Shown here piece by piece: positions 45,701 to 48,610 of a stretch of DNA of 48,610 nt (its first letter is position 1; every line of letters begins with the position of its first letter). The stretch is from a virus. Below the pieces are notes generated by a model. That model was not told the origin of the DNA and searched no databases. It saw only the letters and a program-made list of their open reading frames with translations. The stretch covers positions 1 through 48,610 of IMG/VR virus record IMGVR_UViG_3300025109_002786, one strand, 5' to 3'. A program made the translations under genes and the position numbers.

Positions 45701-48610
45701 GACTTTTCGGATGGAGTGGAGGATCAATGCAAATACAACAATTGGCGTCGTCCGAAGCACAGCAGATGGAATGACGGCAGGAACGTGGTACCATGTGGTG
45801 GCTACTTTTGCGGGGGGGAACACCGGCGCGCAGAATTTATATATCAATGGAACGCTCGATAATGCCTACGTGACTCCGGTCGAGGACCCCATGGATTTAA
45901 CGAGCGGAAACCCGTTCATTGGCGGCCAGGGATCGAGCAATAGTTATAAAGGTGCCATCTGCGACACCGCCGTTTGGGCCCGCGAACTAACGGCGGCAGA
46001 GGTTAAAAGTCTATACGGAGGAGGGTTTAGGGTCAATCCTGCAATGACAGTCCCAGATCAGCTGTTGTCGTGGCTGCCGCTTGGTGCTGGCCCGGACGAC
46101 GACGGTGACGCTAGCGGTGCCGATACACTTCCTGATCAAGCTTATAACGTCAAAAAATGGAACGGCGACCCGGCCAATAGTCCCACAATCATAAGCGACT
46201 CCCCTCCTTTTGGTGGGTACGGCTCTTATACTCAAAATCCCGGCGGAGATTTGGATTATGAATTGCCTAACAGAACCGGCACAAACTCTAACAAATCCAT
46301 CATTGTTAATCGCTTCGGCTCCCCCGGTGGCTATGAGATCCAGTCACGAGGTTATATGGATCCGGCGCACGAAGAGCTCTCGGTTTATAATGCTCTCCCC
46401 TACCGAAATCGTGACGTTATAAATTATGGATTTTCGAATTCGGCGTCTGTTGATCCCACAGAAACCATTGTGGTTGTTGACCAAATTAGCAAGAACCGCG
46501 GCCTTGACCAGCGCTCTACCCTCCACTGCGGGCCCTTTGGTACAGACGCTGCCTACGGCTCTGTAACACCTACTAGCACCCGCGCAGACGGGGAGCTGGG
46601 ATACTCAGTAACACCTTCTTGGCACAAGACCAATCGAAATGCCTCTGTGAGGCCCACGCAGGTTACTGGAAGTGCAGTCGGCGCGCCCGGAGCGCCCGTC
46701 GACTTTCAGCTTCAATTTGGTACCGCGGCCGCCTGGGAGACTGCGATAGGAGGAGTTGGTCAGGACCTGGCCAAGCCTTATACTATTTCGGCGTGGTTCA
46801 ATATAAACGACTCGGACAGCTCCGGTACCTTTCTTTGGAACATAGGGGCGCTTAAGCGCGCGGCATACGTCATCGGGGGTACTCTATACGTCCAACCCTA
46901 TGGCTCGCTGGGAGGGTCGGTGACCATCTCCGACGATCGTTGGTATCATATCGTTGTTACATATGACGGCGGCAGGGAGGTCGGTGGTACCAATTTCCTG
47001 GCGATTTATGTAGATGGAACTCGGCGCGCCTCCAACAGCTACAAGACTCACGCTGCAACCGCCACGTACCCCCTCCAGCTTGGCTTCTACTATGGCGGCA
47101 CCACAATTTATTCTCTTGATGGCCAGATGGCACAATTTGGGGTTTGGAACCGCGCACTGGGGCTTGGGGAGATATTAGAACTATATCATGCGGGAGAACC
47201 TTTTGACAATATTGGAACGAACGTTTATCGAGATGGACAGAGGGAGCCGTGGGTTGCTAATGGATTGATTGCATGGTATCGGTTCGATCCAGAATATGGA
47301 GACACTCCCACCTCGATTATTAATCAAGCCCCCACAGCACGCGTTAATAATGATAACACTTTTAATAGTGTAGCTGCGACCGACCTGAGCCTCGGGCGTC
47401 CTTCTGGTTCCCTATTATTCTGGGATTATCTCCCAACTTATGACAACTATTACGTTCAACATGCGATCCCGAGATCCACACAGCAATATTCTTGGGTGAC
47501 TGCTTCTTTGGCCGAGAATCATGTGATATATGGACTTGAGAAACCAACTTGTGTGAGTGCTTCGAGCCTCGATATGTTGACATCAGGAACATTGTATTCT
47601 TATTATGGCGGACAAACCGCCAGTAATTTTGCTGGCTATGGCGGACCATTTGTTATAGATAGCGTTGATACAGAGGCTCGTCTTTTATATGCTCCTGCTG
47701 ATTCTGCCCTTGATGCTGAGGACTGGTCATATTCTGGCAAGTTTGATGGGAGCACTACACACGTCCTCTGCGGGGACAGTACTGCGTGGAATTCGCAAAT
47801 CGGCGAAAGTGGTAATGATGCTCTTCCGTTCAGTATCTCCGCGTGGATATGTCCTACTGGCCCCAACTATGGCTTTGTAGTTGGGCTTAGCACAGCCCGG
47901 TTTATTGAGGCTGGCGTCGGCAATGCTGTTGGCGCGCGGTTCAACAACGGCTCGGGGCTCAATGCCTATGGCACGACAGTTCTCGAAGCCAACAAGTGGT
48001 ATCACATGGTTGTAACTTTTGATGGGGGCAGTAATGAGGGGGGCACTAAAACAGGCACAGTATATCTTAATGGCATTGACGAGACGTCGAGCAGGGATAC
48101 ATCGGGTAGCCCCAGCACCTTCGGTACCGGCCAACTCTCTATTGGGTCAAAGTACTGGACGAGTCCCTCCGACTTCTTCGAGGGCTATATAGCGGATGTA
48201 GCGGTTTGGTCTGATGACCTGAGTGCTGCTGAAGTCCTAGCATTATATAATGGCGGCCGCCCCTCAAATATAGGCGCCGGCGGCCCAGACCTGACGGAAT
48301 TAAAAGCATGGTATCGTATGGGGTATCGTGGCGATACCCCAAGCGTTATCCCAAATCGCGCAGCGAGCCCGCCAGCCGACACTAACGGAACAGGAACCGG
48401 GATGGAGCTAGTACGCTTCAGCCCCAATAGTGTCGATGGTCTCAATATTCTCTTAAATAACCGCAATGGCCCCTATGGATATCCTTCTTGGAAGCAGATT
48501 CGTACTGGTGATCACAAGGTGGCCCGCAAGTTAAGAAAAGAAAACATAATTACTACATTGATTGCCCCTCCATGGATCCAGGGTGGGGTTGCCGCCGGCG
48601 GTGGCCCGGG
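39708..48610 (+). CDS. Giant LamG-array virion protein on a baseplate-wedge-like backbone (3' end outside window)
   Basis: I translated this frame across the region and found no stop before the window ends, so at least 2967 codons. A TAG lies just upstream, making ATG 39708 the first possible start, although AGGA lies only one base before it. Five LamG/concanavalin-like modules occur, each with a WYH-VVTF-type strand and DVAVW…LSAAEV…LY ending. Between modules is an AT-rich backbone; around residues 720-750, YKTKGTEKSFRNLLRCFG resembles the core of tail protein I/gp7-like wedge proteins. LamG modules bind sugars, so the protein may be a baseplate part bearing host-binding domains. Repeats and GC-rich modules suggest shuffling. 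Confidence 0.75.
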   Translation, partial: MAFKDYFDKAKSIQALANKSAADIGNEVESVGYHQEDIIREERFIPRVDYEYPDNFAHYGSAEEYYDQSLKRIYEDYPYDGSLRERAKWENESTYLDLHIFNKSYPRTNGYVVLTADGYGTSTITDGYGLSSQPEYIYFKGGPHPSLDTTLSYASQFTGSNVYETTKNRENNLKCDLQDEGVSVEFWLKKDAFLSTGGGDVASTWIEMYGDAGPGEGQIITLISTDGTTITYTGAASENTSANEFDASGTDLTVKATSLKDCIEASAGHNGKILVTQAAGTLYLTQAIKGTAGNTVVTETLYWAHTPNFSGGAGLPDSSPTITNKEVIFDLWNGEDSSSVSYGRFRIELSGSDAATADAGADPFLITMMSGTSGFASASVAPSTVTTSSVADGNWHHYAFTFRSASAGTLSKFYVDGTLSNETTIATVGPDGWASPWPLNELPSSGLRAYIGALIEPPSGSAASATAGKLSGSLDEFRYWKTERTGQQIGRHWFTQVGGGVNTDPTPFVETTEEANTNLGVYFKFNEGITGAEATDSVVLDYSGRLSNGAWTGYTTNSRNTNSAIVESAAAIKEFKDPIIYPFHPEVTTLAKRLQLTGSNYDVNNNASMYNLMPSWISEEDAEGQKNLKYLTQIMSSYFDTLQIQIKSLTDIKDITYNTGSNKPLPFAERLVSSAGMVSPNIFIDADVLEKLADRSENRVYEKPLEEVKNAIYQNIYNNLIYIYKTKGTEKSFRNLLRCFGIDDDLVKLNMYADNIEYEIKDNRRNVVVADRFVNFNTLDNTSATVFQFQNPGDTTDTAGYFPAQTRLTGGYAQTFEADILFPQKADEAASFYVDTNVVSASLFGLHGAAPSETDTAWDPNDRSNFQVYAVRDEITSDNVRFVLTGTAGGFVPALESNLFEDVYENTHWNLAVRIRPQAYQSTRSRATGFIDNYVVELHGIQIDSGDIRNEFTVSGTIATPHAGFVTGSKRVYIGAHRTNFSGTLLQRSDVKVNACRYWYDYLEDATLRGHAYDTQNYGSLKPHFYAFPFNPRASGSLELLKMDTLALNWEFSENTGSNVAGEFTVADQSSGSATAATSHGWIGPLVAKQYTAKGAGFATSSIQAVDKDFLVSSKLQLPENIQSSEMVTILGAQEQNVFTRDSRPINYFFAFEKSMAQAVSTEMINYFATLKDINTLIGEPVNRYRPEYKGLKKLRHRFFQRVSNNEIDFEKFYEFYKWFDSSLTVMLQQLVPASADFAENVRTVIESHMLERSKYQHKFQNVKKQGRDPEGSARGNWDTADDATSPEDDPTGTGFYSANATTRRQIGTSQTRKLTRWSWQSAPIGTVTELPRGDSLLFDGDDQYVRIDSDSGATWEALIGGSGAAAKAYSYSLWVNPSAMDDTYPRLISFGNADRSLMINYSALGAHSKLKAANNTGATSRVQSTTALAADTWYHIVVTYAGGSHSAGDFKIYLNGADDSTAENTAAPDTITGANSAIGCYGSANNNFAGNMCDVAVWDKELSSAEVTEIYASGERIKLTTTSCQGNLLSWWKLGGDPRDTYNGTMYDQVGGRDGTPTNFDSAADIEAKSPSFVSPYSTYLGNTQNKNSLWWQDQVERWAPALSQSIGAINNTKQLYLNSIRAANSRAQISPVKFTWDGVATFGGVGFNLNKKVGYVYDATRPFGPLAEGTSAPTNIMLASGSGIELLMNTTDVYHPAMRQRLGFVVDPDVNRSNDNKDRNDGNLLAPFSIYSSSVTTGQNKQLVENYATGVVITNLHHDLVYDNDIPLQGPFPEQYVGGRQNRHIQLNMGTDTATNRAEGWKLLFNGVSSSAGGEFSNAFALVSPNYDKTVAVGYNKDIPTANRLRNVGTKRPVNIRNIQMKTGSTAFSTILGNYQKNYQVVQSSAREKNDPFFNDQSFDFALYPETLATRGRPPLTSLPRKSLYFDGSNQVVYWGTTSITPWDTYIGGSGAGALPVSFSFWMKAATGGDAWPQLIRFGSSQERNIQIWDSDGSFTTFRMEWRINANTTIGVVRSTADGMTAGTWYHVVATFAGGNTGAQNLYINGTLDNAYVTPVEDPMDLTSGNPFIGGQGSSNSYKGAICDTAVWARELTAAEVKSLYGGGFRVNPAMTVPDQLLSWLPLGAGPDDDGDASGADTLPDQAYNVKKWNGDPANSPTIISDSPPFGGYGSYTQNPGGDLDYELPNRTGTNSNKSIIVNRFGSPGGYEIQSRGYMDPAHEELSVYNALPYRNRDVINYGFSNSASVDPTETIVVVDQISKNRGLDQRSTLHCGPFGTDAAYGSVTPTSTRADGELGYSVTPSWHKTNRNASVRPTQVTGSAVGAPGAPVDFQLQFGTAAAWETAIGGVGQDLAKPYTISAWFNINDSDSSGTFLWNIGALKRAAYVIGGTLYVQPYGSLGGSVTISDDRWYHIVVTYDGGREVGGTNFLAIYVDGTRRASNSYKTHAATATYPLQLGFYYGGTTIYSLDGQMAQFGVWNRALGLGEILELYHAGEPFDNIGTNVYRDGQREPWVANGLIAWYRFDPEYGDTPTSIINQAPTARVNNDNTFNSVAATDLSLGRPSGSLLFWDYLPTYDNYYVQHAIPRSTQQYSWVTASLAENHVIYGLEKPTCVSASSLDMLTSGTLYSYYGGQTASNFAGYGGPFVIDSVDTEARLLYAPADSALDAEDWSYSGKFDGSTTHVLCGDSTAWNSQIGESGNDALPFSISAWICPTGPNYGFVVGLSTARFIEAGVGNAVGARFNNGSGLNAYGTTVLEANKWYHMVVTFDGGSNEGGTKTGTVYLNGIDETSSRDTSGSPSTFGTGQLSIGSKYWTSPSDFFEGYIADVAVWSDDLSAAEVLALYNGGRPSNIGAGGPDLTELKAWYRMGYRGDTPSVIPNRAASPPADTNGTGTGMELVRFSPNSVDGLNILLNNRNGPYGYPSWKQIRTGDHKVARKLRKENIITTLIAPPWIQGGVAAGGGP
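40250..41190 (+). repeat. LamG module 1 (divergent)
   Basis: Begins SVEFWLKKDAF and contains ADGNWHHYAFTF and KFYVDGTLS, then closes with LSGSLDEFRYWKTERTG. It is larger and more divergent than the later modules, with a GC-rich insertion near 40290-40860. Confidence 0.7.
43700..44330 (+). repeat. LamG module 2
   Basis: Runs from LLFDGDDQYVRI to LLSWWKLGG. It has DTWYHIVVTYAGG, a KIYLNGADD strand and MCDVAVWDKELSSAEV. The bases at 44007-44038 are nearly the same as 46941-46972 in module 4. Confidence 0.8.
45480..46100 (+). repeat. LamG module 3
   Basis: Runs from SLYFDGSNQVVYW to LLSWLPLGAG, with GTWYHVVATFAGG, LYINGTLDN, and ICDTAVWARELTAAEV. Its GC content is visibly higher than that of the backbone after it. 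Confidence 0.8.
46690..47300 (+). repeat. LamG module 4
   Basis: Runs from VDFQLQFGTAAAW to LIAWYRFDPEYG, with DRWYHIVVTYDGG, AIYVDGTRR and MAQFGVWNRALGLGEI. GC-rich compared with the linker at 47300-47700. Confidence 0.8.
47720..48350 (+). repeat. LamG module 5
   Basis: Runs from SGKFDGSTTHVLCGD to LKAWYRMGYRGD, with NKWYHMVVTFDGG, TVYLNGIDE and IADVAVWSDDLSAAEV. It is followed by a further linker that runs off the window. Confidence 0.8.

Overview
This window looks like part of the genome of a large, tailed, T4-like (contractile-tail) phage. Every gene I can support is on the + strand, packed with 4-40 bp overlaps or very short gaps. The phage assignment rests on a late-transcription sigma factor resembling T4 gp55, a gp25-type baseplate wedge protein, a gp6-type wedge protein, a tail-associated M15 peptidase and two giant virion proteins. 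The DNA is AT-rich with local GC-rich patches. The host cannot be read from the sequence. The style (a large LPS/O-antigen-like island inside a T4-like genome, as known for the marine cyanophage P-SSM2) suggests an uncultured aquatic myovirus.

Layout. (1) 1-309: the 3' end of a gene running in from the left, probably a PD-(D/E)XK nuclease with a C-terminal cysteine cluster. (2) 319-25027: a glycan-biosynthesis island of 28 genes. It holds glycosyltransferases (GT4-like, GT2, two GT11 fucosyltransferase-like, GT17) and members of DUF5672 and DUF3431. It also holds sugar-nucleotide enzymes: an RfbH-type 3-dehydrase, RmlC/RmlB/RmlD, and GDP-fucose synthesis by Gmd and Fcl. Its centre (8150-17145) is an unusual block flanked by two B12-type radical SAM enzymes. 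This block contains a ferredoxin, a HAD phosphatase, a cupin, a nucleotidyltransferase-kinase fusion, a GmhA-like SIS isomerase, a split transketolase and a shikimate-dehydrogenase-like protein. (3) 25024-26768: small phage genes around the gp55-like sigma factor. (4) 26771-48610: the virion module, with an M15 peptidase, a tail/spike-like protein, a 2302-residue structural protein, gp25, gp6, a DNRLRE-like protein and a giant open-ended protein of at least 2967 codons. The last carries five LamG/concanavalin-like modules on what looks like a baseplate-wedge/tail-protein-I backbone.

How it may work together. The island could make dTDP-6-deoxyhexoses, GDP-L-fucose, a 3-deoxy sugar and an unidentified nucleotide-activated sugar, and assemble them into a glycan. 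That glycan might decorate the virion or remodel the infected host's surface. The LamG array in the tail is a plausible carbohydrate-binding, receptor-facing counterpart. The most promising undescribed system is the central block, which looks like one co-directional pathway to a C-methylated or chain-altered sugar, or a carbocycle. Its product cannot be deduced from sequence alone.
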